Shown in pieces: positions 27,640 through 36,776 of a DNA stretch of 64,000 bases (its first letter is position 1; the number at the start of each line of letters is the position of its first letter). Source of the DNA: Pedobacter miscanthi (lineage in GTDB: Bacteria; Bacteroidota; Bacteroidia; Sphingobacteriales; Sphingobacteriaceae); contig NZ_QNQU01000012.1 of NCBI RefSeq assembly GCF_003315595.1, forward strand, positions 62,001 to 126,000. Reading direction: 5' to 3'. The position numbers and the translations under genes are program-made. The notes under the pieces are model-generated. The model saw only the letters and a program-made list of their open reading frames with translations, was not told where the DNA came from and made no database searches.

Positions 27640-28254
27640 ATGGAACTGATCGTAATCGCCAAACCAATCCTTTTTAAGGAAGAAAGTAATCTTATAAATC
27701 AGCTTTTCGAAGCCGGTTTACAGGTATTTCACCTGCGTAAAGAAAATGTTGATGAGGCCGATTATCGGAAAATTATAGAGGAAATTCCAGCAGAATACCA
27801 TCCACGGATTGCTTTGCATCACTTCCATTCGCTGGCCAACGATTACGATATTCACCGGATCCACCATACCGAAAGTTTCAGGAAAGAAAGTAATAATGGA
27901 TCATTACCAGAAAATAAAATCTACAGCACTTCTATTCATCACTTAGCTGATATAGAGCAGATCGGGCAGTATGATTACAGTTTTTTTAGTCCGGTGTTTA
28001 ATAGTTTTTCCAAACCGGGTTATCAGGGGGTAATTCCGGTAGATTTCCGTTTAGAAAAACAAGATGCTAAACCAAAAATCATTGCTCTTGGCGGCATTGG
28101 ACTAAACCAAATCGATCAGGTAAAAGAAATGAATTTCGATGGCATAGCGTTATTAGGCAGCATCTGGAACGATCCTTCTCAGGCCCTCCTCACCTTTAAA
28201 AAAGCACAGGCAAAATGCCGGGCTTATTCTCAAAATTTAACAAGACAAACATGA
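27640..28254 (+). CDS. thiamin phosphate synthase-like protein (ThiE/TenI family)
   Basis: A 204-residue protein related to ThiE and TenI. It keeps the LRKEN segment near residue 32, SPVFNSFSKPGY where ThiE has the pyrophosphate loop, and IALGGIGLNQI near 150, but it lacks the canonical INDxxxLA block. It sits between thiC and a full thiE and overlaps the latter by 4 bases (ATGA). It may be a TenI-like thiazole tautomerase acting after ThiG/ThiH, or a diverged synthase. The family is clear, the activity is inferred. Confidence 0.8.
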   Translation: MELIVIAKPILFKEESNLINQLFEAGLQVFHLRKENVDEADYRKIIEEIPAEYHPRIALHHFHSLANDYDIHRIHHTESFRKESNNGSLPENKIYSTSIHHLADIEQIGQYDYSFFSPVFNSFSKPGYQGVIPVDFRLEKQDAKPKIIALGGIGLNQIDQVKEMNFDGIALLGSIWNDPSQALLTFKKAQAKCRAYSQNLTRQT

Positions 28255-28886
28255 TTCAGCCCTTACAATATATCTCACAGGCACCTCAAACCGGTACCCA
28301 TATCGATGCCATTCAGCAGGTGTTAAAAGCCGGTGGTAAATGGATTCAGCTCCGCATTAAAAACCAATCCGAAGCCGAAATCCTGCCCTTTGCAAAAGCT
28401 GCACAGGCCTTATGCGAAAGTTATGGTGCCAAACTGATTATAAACGATTATCCGCACCTTGCCAAAGCCGTAAACAGTTATGGTGTACACTTAGGGTTGC
28501 AGGATATGCCCATTCTGGAAGCCAGAAAAATTATCGGAAAACACCAGATTATCGGCGGTACGGCCAATACTTTCGAACACATTAAACAAAGGGTTGCAGA
28601 AGGTGCCGATTATATTGGTTTAGGACCATTCAGGTTTACGCGGACAAAAGAAAATCTGAGTCCGATTGTAGGTTTGGAAGGCTACCAGAAGTTAATGGAA
28701 AAGGTAAGGAAAGCCGGAATCAGTATTCCAATTATTGCCATTGGTGGTATCGAAGCAGAAGATATTCCGGCTATACTCGAAACCGGAATTTACGGAATTG
28801 CCATATCGGCAGCGCTTACCAACCAAATTCAAACGGCTGCCGTTCTCGAAGAGATCAACAGCAAATTCAACATTCATTCGATTTAA
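28251..28886 (+). CDS. thiE: thiamin phosphate synthase ThiE
   Basis: A 211-residue TIM barrel joining the pyrimidine pyrophosphate to thiazole phosphate. The canonical blocks are present: [38 protein letters not shown] and [13 protein letters not shown] chose the ATG at 28251, which overlaps the preceding stop codon (ATGA). A longer frame begins inside the upstream gene and is not conserved. It is followed by thiG after 11 bases. Confidence 0.94.
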   Translation: MIQPLQYISQAPQTGTHIDAIQQVLKAGGKWIQLRIKNQSEAEILPFAKAAQALCESYGAKLIINDYPHLAKAVNSYGVHLGLQDMPILEARKIIGKHQIIGGTANTFEHIKQRVAEGADYIGLGPFRFTRTKENLSPIVGLEGYQKLMEKVRKAGISIPIIAIGGIEAEDIPAILETGIYGIAISAALTNQIQTAAVLEEINSKFNIHSI

Positions 28887-28897
28887 AAATTACAGAT

Positions 28898-29668
28898 ATG
28901 TTAACCATAGCAGATCAAACTTTTAGCTCCCGCCTTTTTACCGGAACCGGAAAATTTAGTTCGGCCAGAGAGATGGAAAGCGCCTTAATAGCCTCGGCCT
29001 CCGAATTGGTTACCGTGGCCCTTAAACGTGTCGATTTAAAAGGAAAAGACGACGATATCCTTCATCACCTCAAATATCCACACATCAATTTATTGCCCAA
29101 TACCTCTGGCGTACGCAATGCGAAAGAAGCTGTTTTTGCCGCTCAACTGGCACGCGAAGCATTGGAAACCAATTGGATAAAACTCGAAATCCATCCCGAT
29201 CCGAAATACCTGATGCCTGATCCGATCGAAACACTTAAAGCAACCGAAGAACTGGCGAAACTAGGTTTTGTGGTGCTGCCTTACATTCATGCCGATCCTG
29301 TTTTATGTAAACGTTTAGAAGATGTGGGTACTGCTGCGGTGATGCCTTTAGGCTCACCAATTGGTAGCAATAAAGGTTTACGAACCATCGATTTTTTAGA
29401 GATTATCATTAGCCAAAGTAAGGTTCCGGTAATTGTAGATGCCGGTATTGGCGCACCATCTGATGCCGCAAAAGCAATGGAAATTGGTGCAGATGCCGTT
29501 TTGGTAAACACCGCTATTGCTATTGCCAAAGACCCAACCAGTATGGCCGTTGCCTTTAAAATGGCTGTTGAAGCCGGCAGAATGGCTTTCGAATCTAAAC
29601 TGGGCAATCAGCAGCATTATGCCGCAGCCAGCAGCCCATTAACCGCATTTTTAGATGAAGAGTTTTAA
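28898..29668 (+). CDS. thiG: thiazole synthase ThiG
   Basis: A 256-residue TIM-barrel enzyme that builds the thiazole ring from deoxyxylulose phosphate, dehydroglycine and the ThiS thiocarboxylate. The Schiff-base lysine lies in [11 protein letters not shown], and the phosphate-binding glycines are in [12 protein letters not shown] and [15 protein letters not shown]. Its last 14 bases overlap thiH, so the two are translationally coupled, in line with the ThiG-ThiH complex. Confidence 0.97.
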   Translation: MLTIADQTFSSRLFTGTGKFSSAREMESALIASASELVTVALKRVDLKGKDDDILHHLKYPHINLLPNTSGVRNAKEAVFAAQLAREALETNWIKLEIHPDPKYLMPDPIETLKATEELAKLGFVVLPYIHADPVLCKRLEDVGTAAVMPLGSPIGSNKGLRTIDFLEIIISQSKVPVIVDAGIGAPSDAAKAMEIGADAVLVNTAIAIAKDPTSMAVAFKMAVEAGRMAFESKLGNQQHYAAASSPLTAFLDEEF

Positions 29669-30779
29669 CGAGGTATTCGAATCCTACAACTGGGACGATA
29701 CCAAAGCCAGTATTTATGATAAAACGGCTGCTGATGTAGAGCGGGCGTTAAGCAATCCGCAACGGACGCTGGAAGATTTTAAAGCACTGATTTCCCCGGC
29801 GGCATTACCCTATCTTGAAGATATGGCACAGATCAGTCAGCGTTTAACCTTAGACCGTTTTGGCCGCGTAATCCAGATGTATATTCCGCTTTATCTCTCC
29901 AACGAGTGTAATAACATCTGTACCTATTGTGGCTTTAGCTATGATAATAAAGTACGCCGGAGAACGCTTAATCCGATGGAAATTATGCAGGAAGTGGCTG
30001 TAATTAAGGGGATGGGCTACGATCATGTATTATTGGTAACAGGCGAAGCCAACCAGACCGTACATACTGATTATTTTAAAAAAGTATTGGACTTGATTAG
30101 TCCGCATTTTGCCCATATTTCGATGGAAGTACAGCCTCTGGATGTGGCCGATTATGAAACGCTGATTCCACATGGCTTAAATACCGTATTGGTTTACCAG
30201 GAAACCTACCACCAGGATGATTATCGAAAACACCATCCTAAAGGTAAAAAGTCGAATTTTTTATACCGTTTGGAAACCCCAGATCGGTTAGGTCAGGCCG
30301 GAATCCATAAAATGGGATTGGGTGTGCTCATTGGACTGGAAGACTGGCGTACCGATTCGTTTTTTACGGCCCTGCATCTATCTTATCTCGAAAAACAGTA
30401 CTGGCAGAGTAAATTCAGCATCTCTTTCCCGAGGTTACGCCCTTTTAGTGGTGGTTTAGAACCAAAGGTAGCGATGAACGATAAAGAACTGGTGCAGCTC
30501 ATTTGTGCTTACCGCTTATTTAACAGTGAAGTGGAGCTTTCTATCTCTACCCGCGAAACCGTGGCTTTCAGGAACCACATCATTAAACTGGGAATCACCG
30601 CCATTAGTGCAGGCTCTAAAACCAATCCCGGCGGTTATGAAGTAGAACCGCAATCGCTTGAGCAGTTCGAAATATCCGACGAACGTTCGGCACAGGAAAT
30701 TGCAGTTATGATCAGAAAGCAGGGTTACGAACCGATATGGAAAGACTGGGATATGAGTTTGATCAGTAAATCATGTTAA
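29655..30779 (+). CDS. thiH: 2-iminoacetate synthase ThiH
   Basis: A 374-residue radical-SAM tyrosine lyase that provides dehydroglycine for ThiG. The [4Fe-4S] cysteines are in [11 protein letters not shown] (CxxxCxxC). The presence of ThiH rather than the oxygen-dependent ThiO indicates the anaerobic-type route. It overlaps thiG by 14 bases and thiF by 7 bases. Confidence 0.96.
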   Translation: MKSFNEVFESYNWDDTKASIYDKTAADVERALSNPQRTLEDFKALISPAALPYLEDMAQISQRLTLDRFGRVIQMYIPLYLSNECNNICTYCGFSYDNKVRRRTLNPMEIMQEVAVIKGMGYDHVLLVTGEANQTVHTDYFKKVLDLISPHFAHISMEVQPLDVADYETLIPHGLNTVLVYQETYHQDDYRKHHPKGKKSNFLYRLETPDRLGQAGIHKMGLGVLIGLEDWRTDSFFTALHLSYLEKQYWQSKFSISFPRLRPFSGGLEPKVAMNDKELVQLICAYRLFNSEVELSISTRETVAFRNHIIKLGITAISAGSKTNPGGYEVEPQSLEQFEISDERSAQEIAVMIRKQGYEPIWKDWDMSLISKSC

Positions 30780-31810
30780 TAAAAGAAGAATTAAACCGTT
30801 ATAACAGGCAGATGATTTTGCCTGAAATGGGCCTTATTGGACAAGAAAAGTTAAAAGTCGCCAAAGTATTGGTTATTGGTGCTGGCGGTTTGGGCTGCCC
30901 CATATTACAATATCTGGCCGCAGCCGGAGTCGGAACAATCGGAATTGTAGATGATGATGTGGTAGAATTAAGCAACCTGCACCGGCAGATTTTATATAAC
31001 CATACCGATATTGGTTTATCCAAGGCCAAAACTGCAGCAGCTAAACTTAAACTGCTTAATCCGCATATAAGTTTCACTGCTTACCACGAGCGTTTTACTA
31101 TAGATAATGCAGCATCTATCTGCCGCAATTATGACCTGTTAATCGATTGTTCAGATAATTTTACTACCCGTTATCTCGTAAATGATACCTGTGTAGAATT
31201 AGGTAAAACACTCATTTTTGGTTCTATTTTACAGTTTGAAGGTCAGGTGGCGATATTTAATCATAACAGTGGGCCAAGTTATAGAGATCTTTATCCTGCA
31301 CCACCGACAGAAAACATCAACTGCGTAGAAGGCGGCGTAATCGGAATCCTGCCCGGAATAATCGGATTGTACATGGCCAACGAAGCCATCAAACTGATCT
31401 GTGGCATTGGCGAAACCCTCTCGGGGAAATTAATGACTATCGATGCATTGAACAATACCGTACTGGTATTTAAAATTGCGCAGGAAAAACAAGCCGAAAC
31501 AGTTAAAACTGAAGCTACAGTTCGTGAAACAAAGGAAATCGATAAAACGACTTTAGAGCAATGGCTTACTGAATCTGCAGATGAAATTTTCCTGATCGAT
31601 GTACGCGAAGATTATGAACATGAAGAAAACAACATTGGTGGAGTAAATATTTCCTTATATGACTTAACAGCTTCGCTTGAAACCATTCCAAAGAATAAAA
31701 AACTGGTGTGTTATTGCCAAACCGGGCAAAGGAGTAAAATGGCCGTGCAGTTGCTAGAGGGAGTTTATGAAGGGGAGGTTTTTACTTTAAAAGGAGGGTT
31801 GGTTCATTAG
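30773..31810 (+). CDS. thiF: ThiF-like adenylyltransferase fused to rhodanese
   Basis: A 345-residue fusion. Residues 1-235 form a MoeB/ThiF E1-like domain with a nucleotide loop GAGGLGC (36-42) and NLHRQ. Residues 255-345 form a rhodanese domain with active-site Cys315 in CYCQTGQRS. It should adenylate the ThiS C-terminus and deliver persulfide sulfur from the same chain. The zinc cysteine pair usual in this family is missing: the site reads SYRDLYP (169-175), and no C-terminal CxxC is present. Use in molybdopterin synthesis is an alternative, but the operon points to ThiS. Confidence 0.9.
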   Translation: MLIKEELNRYNRQMILPEMGLIGQEKLKVAKVLVIGAGGLGCPILQYLAAAGVGTIGIVDDDVVELSNLHRQILYNHTDIGLSKAKTAAAKLKLLNPHISFTAYHERFTIDNAASICRNYDLLIDCSDNFTTRYLVNDTCVELGKTLIFGSILQFEGQVAIFNHNSGPSYRDLYPAPPTENINCVEGGVIGILPGIIGLYMANEAIKLICGIGETLSGKLMTIDALNNTVLVFKIAQEKQAETVKTEATVRETKEIDKTTLEQWLTESADEIFLIDVREDYEHEENNIGGVNISLYDLTASLETIPKNKKLVCYCQTGQRSKMAVQLLEGVYEGEVFTLKGGLVH

Positions 31811-32053
31811 TTCAGTTGTTCATTCGTCATTAGTTCATTGGTAACTGTATACTGCAAATTGAAAACTGCGCATTGGGTTAACTGGTTAATTGTTTACCCT
31901 TCGACAATGCTCAAGGGATTAACCGTAGTATGGCGCTTAACGGAATCAATTTTTAACCGCCAAGCTCGCAGAGAAGAGGTGCAGAGAACGCAAAGCGACG
32001 AGGTATTTTTTTGCGCCATTAACTTCGGACCCCGGTCATCTGACTTTTCGAAC
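31811..32053. other. spacer after the thiamin operon
   Basis: TTCATTAGTTCATT words and a GAGAAGAGGTGCAGAGAACGCAAAG piece, both typical of dispersed intergenic sequence in this window, fill the space between the convergent thiF and the next gene. No terminator hairpin with a T tract and no gene are seen. Confidence 0.4.
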
Positions 32054-33289
32054 TTATACCTTTACCACCTTTAATTCGGCTCCGTTCATTACCTCATTCG
32101 TTTCTGATGCCGAGAGCTTCTCTTTAATATCGTTTTCTTGAAGTTTATCTTTTGATTTAACTTCTTTCTCAAGCTTACTTACTCCATAACCACAAAGTCC
32201 CACAAAAAAAGCTGCACATAAAAACCATGCTAAACGGGTAAATAAATGCCGATAATTGGAAGTGTATTTTGTCAAGATTAAACTTGAAAGTGGTTTCAGC
32301 ACTCTTTGTGTGTCTAAAGGGTATGTACCACTATCAGTAAAAAACTCATGGTCTTTCACAAAACCTTTATACCATACTTTACCTAAAGAATAACTCGTTA
32401 GGGTATCTGGTAAAGTGATTTTTTGTTGCTTTTTTAAAACTTTAAGATTTAAAGGGATGATTGTAGCATTGGCAATTGTTCTTTCGCAATTAATCGGCTC
32501 ATAATGATCTTCATCCCAATACATACACTTTTCGTCGGAGTTGGGCATTCTAACGGTAGTTGGGCTGTTTTCCCAGGCAACAAAAGAGGAGCTGCCGATA
32601 AAAAGTAAGATAATGCAGGAAATTGTGACGGACGAAGTTGAAAAGCGGGGGATGTATTCTGTTTTAGGTGGGTTCTCTGTGATTATTTTCTCCTTGTTTC
32701 TTGATTGTTCAATAACTTTTATATTGGTTGAGCCTGAGGATTCTTTTTTTTCTATTTCAACTAAATCTCCATGTTCATTTGCTCCTTGATCTATGCTCAT
32801 CACCTCATTTTCGTGATTCTTCTCTCCTTCACGATTTAGGTCTACCGTCCCATTCTGTGTTTCATTTATCTTAACATCAATTATATTGGTGATTTCTCTC
32901 TTTTCTTTATCAAATTGCTTGTCAAAACTATTATAATAAGATATGCTTGTTCTTGGCTGAAAATCTATTAGCCAAGCCAAAAGTTCGATGAACTTTATTC
33001 CTGGGTTTGTTACTTTGCCTTTTAGGATTTTAGGCATTTGTTTAAATTTCTGTGCCCGAGAGTTTTCTATTACATAAAAATACCCCTTTTCTTGATCTTT
33101 TGGGCCGAAGAACTGTCGAAGTATCTCCAGGTCATTTGGGTTATGCTGTCTCTCACGATAGACGATTAAACATTCTTCACGCAAATCCCCTGGCGTTGGT
33201 GCTGATAAATTGGGAGAAAGACTTCCGTCTAACTTTTTATTCTCATAAGCAGCAAGTACTACTTTTCTATAATCTTCAGGCATTTTCAA
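32054..33289 (-). CDS. unknown protein with two transmembrane segments
   Basis: A 411-residue protein. The N-terminal 125 residues are soluble and charged. A low-complexity Glu/Asn/Lys linker follows (about 125-215). A membrane segment (about 222-240) leads into a likely periplasmic domain (240-350) with two cysteines in CMYWDEDHYEPINC, and a second membrane segment (about 352-372) precedes a charged tail. I do not recognise a family. The layout fits an inside-to-outside signal transducer, but this is inference. Five CGGAAT words lie upstream of its start. The minus-strand ATG at 33289 or the one at 33283 could be used. Confidence 0.65.
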   Translation of the reverse strand: MKMPEDYRKVVLAAYENKKLDGSLSPNLSAPTPGDLREECLIVYRERQHNPNDLEILRQFFGPKDQEKGYFYVIENSRAQKFKQMPKILKGKVTNPGIKFIELLAWLIDFQPRTSISYYNSFDKQFDKEKREITNIIDVKINETQNGTVDLNREGEKNHENEVMSIDQGANEHGDLVEIEKKESSGSTNIKVIEQSRNKEKIITENPPKTEYIPRFSTSSVTISCIILLFIGSSSFVAWENSPTTVRMPNSDEKCMYWDEDHYEPINCERTIANATIIPLNLKVLKKQQKITLPDTLTSYSLGKVWYKGFVKDHEFFTDSGTYPLDTQRVLKPLSSLILTKYTSNYRHLFTRLAWFLCAAFFVGLCGYGVSKLEKEVKSKDKLQENDIKEKLSASETNEVMNGAELKVVKV

Positions 33290-33311
33290 AAATTTAGTCG
33301 TAAAAATAAGA

Positions 33312-33374
33312 CGGAATTTCCGGAATTTTTACGGTTAACCGGAATTCCAGCGGAATGAAAGGAACGAACGGAAT
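33312..33374. promoter_or_regulatory. array of five CGGAAT words
   Basis: CGGAAT occurs at 33312, 33321, 33340, 33351 and 33369, immediately upstream of the minus-strand unknown gene. The same-strand arrangement with short regular gaps suggests a multi-site operator. No regulator is known for it. Confidence 0.35.
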
Positions 33375-33484
33375 CTTTTGATAACTAGTGATTTGAAGCC
33401 CCCATATTTGTATCGTTGATCAGCACAGGTGGCGATTCATTCTCAAAGCTAAAATAAAAAACTGATTAATAAAAGAGTAGAAAT

Positions 33485-33613
33485 CGCGGTAGTTATTAAC
33501 CGGTTTGGGAAGCAGTTATTAGCTCCCGCGACAGACACTCAGACACTTCCCAAAAATTTTCAGAAGGCCTTCTGATGACCAATTGTAGCAACCCCCACGC
33601 ATGGGGCGTGGGG
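33485..33613 (+). ncRNA. candidate structured leader RNA of the small-peptide gene
   Basis: Four inverted repeats lie in 129 bases: CGCGG (33485)/CCGCG (33526), TTTGGGAAG (33504)/CTTCCCAAA (33546), the palindrome CAGAAGGCCTTCTG (33561-33574), and CCCCACGC/GCGTGGGG (33593-33613). The first two arms interleave, which would allow a pseudoknot or alternative folds. The last hairpin ends 35 bases before the ATG of the 66-residue peptide. It matches no riboswitch class that I recognise. Confidence 0.4.
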
Positions 33614-33648
33614 AACTACGTGTACATCAATTCTAAAATTTTTGAATC

Positions 33649-33849
33649 ATGTTTATTCCATTATTTATTGCCATATTATTAGGCTTGGCTAGCCCTTCAA
33701 ATACAAATAACAATTGCAGCCACAATGGTGGTACAACGGTAAGTACCAACGGTGCACAAGACGATCAAGGGACGGACCCTGGTGATGGTGGCGACAATGG
33801 TGATGATACCGGAGGTGAAACAGGGCATGTACCACCTATAAAACCGTAA
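33649..33849 (+). CDS. small exported Gly/Asp-rich peptide, unknown
   Basis: A 66-residue protein with a short hydrophobic N-terminus (MFIPLFIAILLGLAS) that looks like a signal peptide or anchor. The rest is a low-complexity acidic region of Gly, Asp, Thr and Asn (GTDPGDGGDNGDDTGGE) ending HVPPIKP, with one cysteine. No family is recognised. It has its own terminator (33854-33891), so it forms a separate short transcript just upstream of a sensor kinase gene. A role as a secreted signal or as a sensor-kinase accessory is inference. Confidence 0.55.
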   Translation: MFIPLFIAILLGLASPSNTNNNCSHNGGTTVSTNGAQDDQGTDPGDGGDNGDDTGGETGHVPPIKP

Positions 33850-33853
33850 TTTT

Positions 33854-33891
33854 AAAAAAAGTAAGGTGGTGCATACTGCCTTACTTTTTTT
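33854..33891 (+). terminator. intrinsic terminator between peptide gene and sensor kinase
   Basis: AAAAAAAGTAAGG / CCTTACTTTTTTT is a 13-bp perfect inverted repeat with a 12-base loop and a T tract. Its T tract runs into the next promoter box. Confidence 0.85.
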
Positions 33892-33898
33892 ATATTTG
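33891..33898 (+). promoter_or_regulatory. -7 box for the sensor kinase operon
   Basis: TATATTTG matches TAnnTTTG exactly. It starts at the last T of the preceding terminator and lies 22 bases before the TTG start at 33920. Confidence 0.6.
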
Positions 33899-33919
33899 AG
33901 AGATTAAAGTTCTCATACA

Positions 33920-35575
33920 TTGAAAAATTCTATACTATTTATAGCTATTACAGTTTTACTTCTGGCCTGCCAAAAGAAGGAAATCAGTAAAAAAGAGATC
34001 CGAGACGCCGATTTTGATAAAGCAAGATCTCTGGTCAATAAAAACAATGATTCTGCTTTCTTTTATTTTAGTAAAGTAGCTACAAGTAATAAAGATAGTT
34101 TAAAGGTTGCATTGTCATATAATTATATGGCTTCGATTCAGGCAGAATCCAGTGATTACTTTGGAAGCCTAGAAAGCTTAGCCTTATCCTTAAAGTTTTT
34201 AAATACAAATAAAAAGGAGGATTATGATTGCCTATCTTCTACCTATAATGAACTTGGTGTAAATAACTATAACTTAAAAAATTATCAACAAGCACTAACT
34301 TATTTCGAAAATGCACTCAAGTTTTCAGAAGATGATTTCTTTAGACTTATAATCCTAAATAATAAAGCGCTTGTTTATCAAAAAGCAGGAAAATACAATT
34401 TGGCTCTTAATATCTATGAGCAACTTCTTTTAAAAAAAAGTAAAAATACCAGTGAATATGCAAGGGTGCTTTCTAATATTGCTAAAACTCAATGGCTCCA
34501 AAATCCTAGATATGATGCTGCACCAAAATTATTAATGGCGCTTAAGATTCGTAAAAATGAAAAAGACGAATGGGGATTAAATGCAAGTTACTCCCATCTT
34601 TCCGACTACTACTCTATTAAGTCACCCGATTCGGCTCTAGGTTATGCAATCCAAATGTATAAAATTGCCCAAAAATTAAGCAGTCCTGATGACCAATTAG
34701 AAGCACTGCAAAAACTAATTAAACTTAGTCCATCTACTTCAACTAAACAGTATTTTCAAACCTATCAAAATCTTAATGATAGTATACAAACTGTTCGTTC
34801 AGCTGCTAAAAATCAATTCGCGGTTATCCGTTACGCCTCAGAAAAGAACAAAGCCGATTTTCTAAAAGCCCAGGCAGAGAATATTGAGAAACAAAAAGAC
34901 ATACTCTTAAGAAATATAGGTATTGCTACCTTGTTTATATTTTTAATATTGGGCTATATTTTCTATCAGAGAAGACAAAAAAGTTTACGACAGGAAAAAG
35001 AAATAGAAGTTAAAAAAACAGAGCTTAAATATGTTAAAAAAGTTCACGATGGTGTTGCCAATGGTCTATATCTGATTATGAACAAACTCGACAATCAAGA
35101 GTCTTTAAAAAATAATCCGATTATTAATGAAATAGAAGAACTTTATGAGCAATCACGGGATATTTCTTATGAAAGACCAAGATTGAAAAAATTGCCTTTT
35201 AACGAAAAAATAGCTGATATCTTAAAATCATTTGCTTCTGATGATACAAAAGTGATCATTGTAGGAAACTCTACCCAACTTTGGGAAAAAGTAACAGAAC
35301 AGGCAAAGGATGAAATAGAACATATCCTTCAGGAACTGATGGTAAATATGGATAAACATAGCCAGGCAAGTGATGTGCTTATCAAATTTGAGCAGGCAGC
35401 ACAGAAAATAAACATCTATTATACCGATAACGGCATTGGCATTTCGGGGCAAGTGCAGCCCAATAACGGACTCACAAATACGGGAACCCGTATTGCAACA
35501 ATTGGTGGTAGCATTACCTTTGATACCAATGTAGAAAAGGGGCTTAAAATCCAGATCTCTTTTCCGGTTTCCTAA
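33920..35575 (+). CDS. TPR-containing sensor histidine kinase (lipoprotein type)
   Basis: A 551-residue kinase starting with TTG. The start is supported by a lipoprotein signal peptide immediately after it (lipobox LLLAC, Cys17). Residues 45-290 are tetratricopeptide repeats on the periplasmic side. A transmembrane helix spans 332-349. The phospho-acceptor is probably His376 in KKVHDGVANGL. The ATPase domain has the N box around ELMVNMDKH (472-479) and DNGIGI (503-508). It signals to the response regulator gene 10 bases downstream. The stimulus is unknown. Confidence 0.9.
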   Translation: MKNSILFIAITVLLLACQKKEISKKEIRDADFDKARSLVNKNNDSAFFYFSKVATSNKDSLKVALSYNYMASIQAESSDYFGSLESLALSLKFLNTNKKEDYDCLSSTYNELGVNNYNLKNYQQALTYFENALKFSEDDFFRLIILNNKALVYQKAGKYNLALNIYEQLLLKKSKNTSEYARVLSNIAKTQWLQNPRYDAAPKLLMALKIRKNEKDEWGLNASYSHLSDYYSIKSPDSALGYAIQMYKIAQKLSSPDDQLEALQKLIKLSPSTSTKQYFQTYQNLNDSIQTVRSAAKNQFAVIRYASEKNKADFLKAQAENIEKQKDILLRNIGIATLFIFLILGYIFYQRRQKSLRQEKEIEVKKTELKYVKKVHDGVANGLYLIMNKLDNQESLKNNPIINEIEELYEQSRDISYERPRLKKLPFNEKIADILKSFASDDTKVIIVGNSTQLWEKVTEQAKDEIEHILQELMVNMDKHSQASDVLIKFEQAAQKINIYYTDNGIGISGQVQPNNGLTNTGTRIATIGGSITFDTNVEKGLKIQISFPVS

Positions 35576-35585
35576 TTGTATAGAT

Positions 35586-36251
35586 ATGTTTAAAAGAATA
35601 CTAATTGCCGAAGATCAAGAAACACAGAATATTTCGCTACAAAAAACATTGGCCGAACTGGGTGCTGCAAAGCCCGATTACGTATATTATTGCGATGATG
35701 CACTTACCTGGATCAAAAAAGCCATTAAAGCAGAGCAACCTTACGATCTCCTGATTACCGATCTATATTTTGAGGAAGATAATAATCAACAAAGGATTGA
35801 TGGTGGTGCCGAACTCATCAAAGCTGCAAAAGAGGTACAACCCGATTTAAAAACACTTGTATTTTCAGGAGAAAACAGACCTGCGGTTATCGATATGTTA
35901 TTTAAAGAAATGCATATTGATGGCTATGTTCGTAAAGCCCGTCACGATGGGCAATACCTGAAATTAGCTATATCGGCTATCCACAACCATAAAAAATACC
36001 TTTCGCCCGATTTAAAACAGGCTAGGAAAGAAAATAACTCGCACGATTTTACCGATCTCGATATTGCGATCATTTCTCAACTGGTTGATGGAACACCTCA
36101 GAAAAATATCCCCTATTATTTACAGGAAAACAACATTAAACCATCCGGACTAAGCAGTATCGAAAAACGCCTTAACCTAATGAAAGAAGTGCTGGGCTTT
36201 TCTAAAAACGAACAACTGATCGCTTATTGTAAGGATATCGGGATTATTTAG
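35586..36251 (+). CDS. response regulator with C-terminal DNA-binding domain
   Basis: A 221-residue partner of the preceding kinase. The receiver domain (residues 1-130) has Asp9-Asp10 region (IAED), the phosphorylated Asp59 in LLITDLYF, a Ser in LVFSGEN and the Lys in YVRKARH. The C-terminal part (about 150-221) resembles a LuxR/NarL-type helix-turn-helix (DLDIAIISQLVDGTPQKNI), somewhat diverged. It is probably a transcription factor, but its targets are not visible here. Confidence 0.87.
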   Translation: MFKRILIAEDQETQNISLQKTLAELGAAKPDYVYYCDDALTWIKKAIKAEQPYDLLITDLYFEEDNNQQRIDGGAELIKAAKEVQPDLKTLVFSGENRPAVIDMLFKEMHIDGYVRKARHDGQYLKLAISAIHNHKKYLSPDLKQARKENNSHDFTDLDIAIISQLVDGTPQKNIPYYLQENNIKPSGLSSIEKRLNLMKEVLGFSKNEQLIAYCKDIGII

Positions 36252-36540
36252 CGCTGCGTTAAGCGTGGAGCGTTTGGCGGTGTATTAGTCCCAAGTCTTC
36301 AGTCTATAATCCTGAGTCTGGTCATTACTTTAACGTACTTATCATCCTGAGGTAGCGAAGGACCTTTACGATGGATTAGCCGCTTAACAAGCTCTGTGTT
36401 CTCCGTGCCCTTCTCCATGATTCTCTGTGGTTAAAAAAAGCAATAAGTCCGAAAGTCGGAAGACCGATGTCGGAAGCTAAGTTGCAAAATAACGCAACAG
36501 TTTAGTATTCTTTGTGTTTTTATCGGTGGTTAAAAAAGCA
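36252..36540. other. non-coding mosaic spacer
   Basis: No gene is seen. The stretch contains CTCCGTGCCCTTCTCCATGA followed by TCTCTGTGGTTAAAAAA (36398-36438), which recurs at 36808-36842, and CATCCTGAGG words typical of dispersed intergenic sequence. It precedes the first flanking repeat of the DUF1508/HsdR-N cassette. Confidence 0.45.
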
Positions 36541-36776
36541 CTTGTCATCCTGAGGGATAATTTATTGTATAAAATCAATATGAATGACAGAAGAATCTTA
36601 GCGCAATGAAAAGCCGCCAAATTCGTCATTGCGAGAAGGCTTTTTCAGCCGACGAAGCAATCTTTCTAACAACGATTGCTAGCAGGAAAGATTGCTTCGT
36701 CGTTCCTTCTCGCAATGACGACTTTTCTAAATCTGTTAATGGTAGCGGAGTTGAAGGATCTTTTACGATGGAGAGT
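36541..36776 (+). repeat. left 230-bp flanking direct repeat
   Basis: This stretch matches 38531-38775 over most of its length, in the same orientation. Shared blocks include AGAGGGATAATTTATT-like, AGAAGAATCTTAG, AATTCGTCATTGCGAGAAGG, TTCAGCCG, GGAAAGATTGCTTCGTCGTT and GGTAGCGGAGT. It contains a copy of palindromic element B (36624-36720). Confidence 0.75.
36624..36720. repeat. palindromic element B, copy 1
   Basis: A 97-bp inverted repeat running from CGTCATTGCGAGAAGG to CCTTCTCGCAATGACG, with inner arms GACGAAGCAATCTTTC / GAAAGATTGCTTCGTC. Other copies are at 38615-38730 and, inverted, at 54381-54496. Confidence 0.8.

Noticed and set aside
33649-33849. The 66-residue frame considered as spurious low-complexity sequence
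   Set aside because: It was kept as a gene because it has a plausible signal segment, an ATG, and a dedicated terminator directly after its stop codon, but confidence remains moderate.
36624-36720. Palindromic element B considered as the end of an insertion sequence
   Set aside because: No transposase frame lies between or next to the copies, and there are no target-site duplications that can be recognised by eye. It is better called a non-coding repeat.
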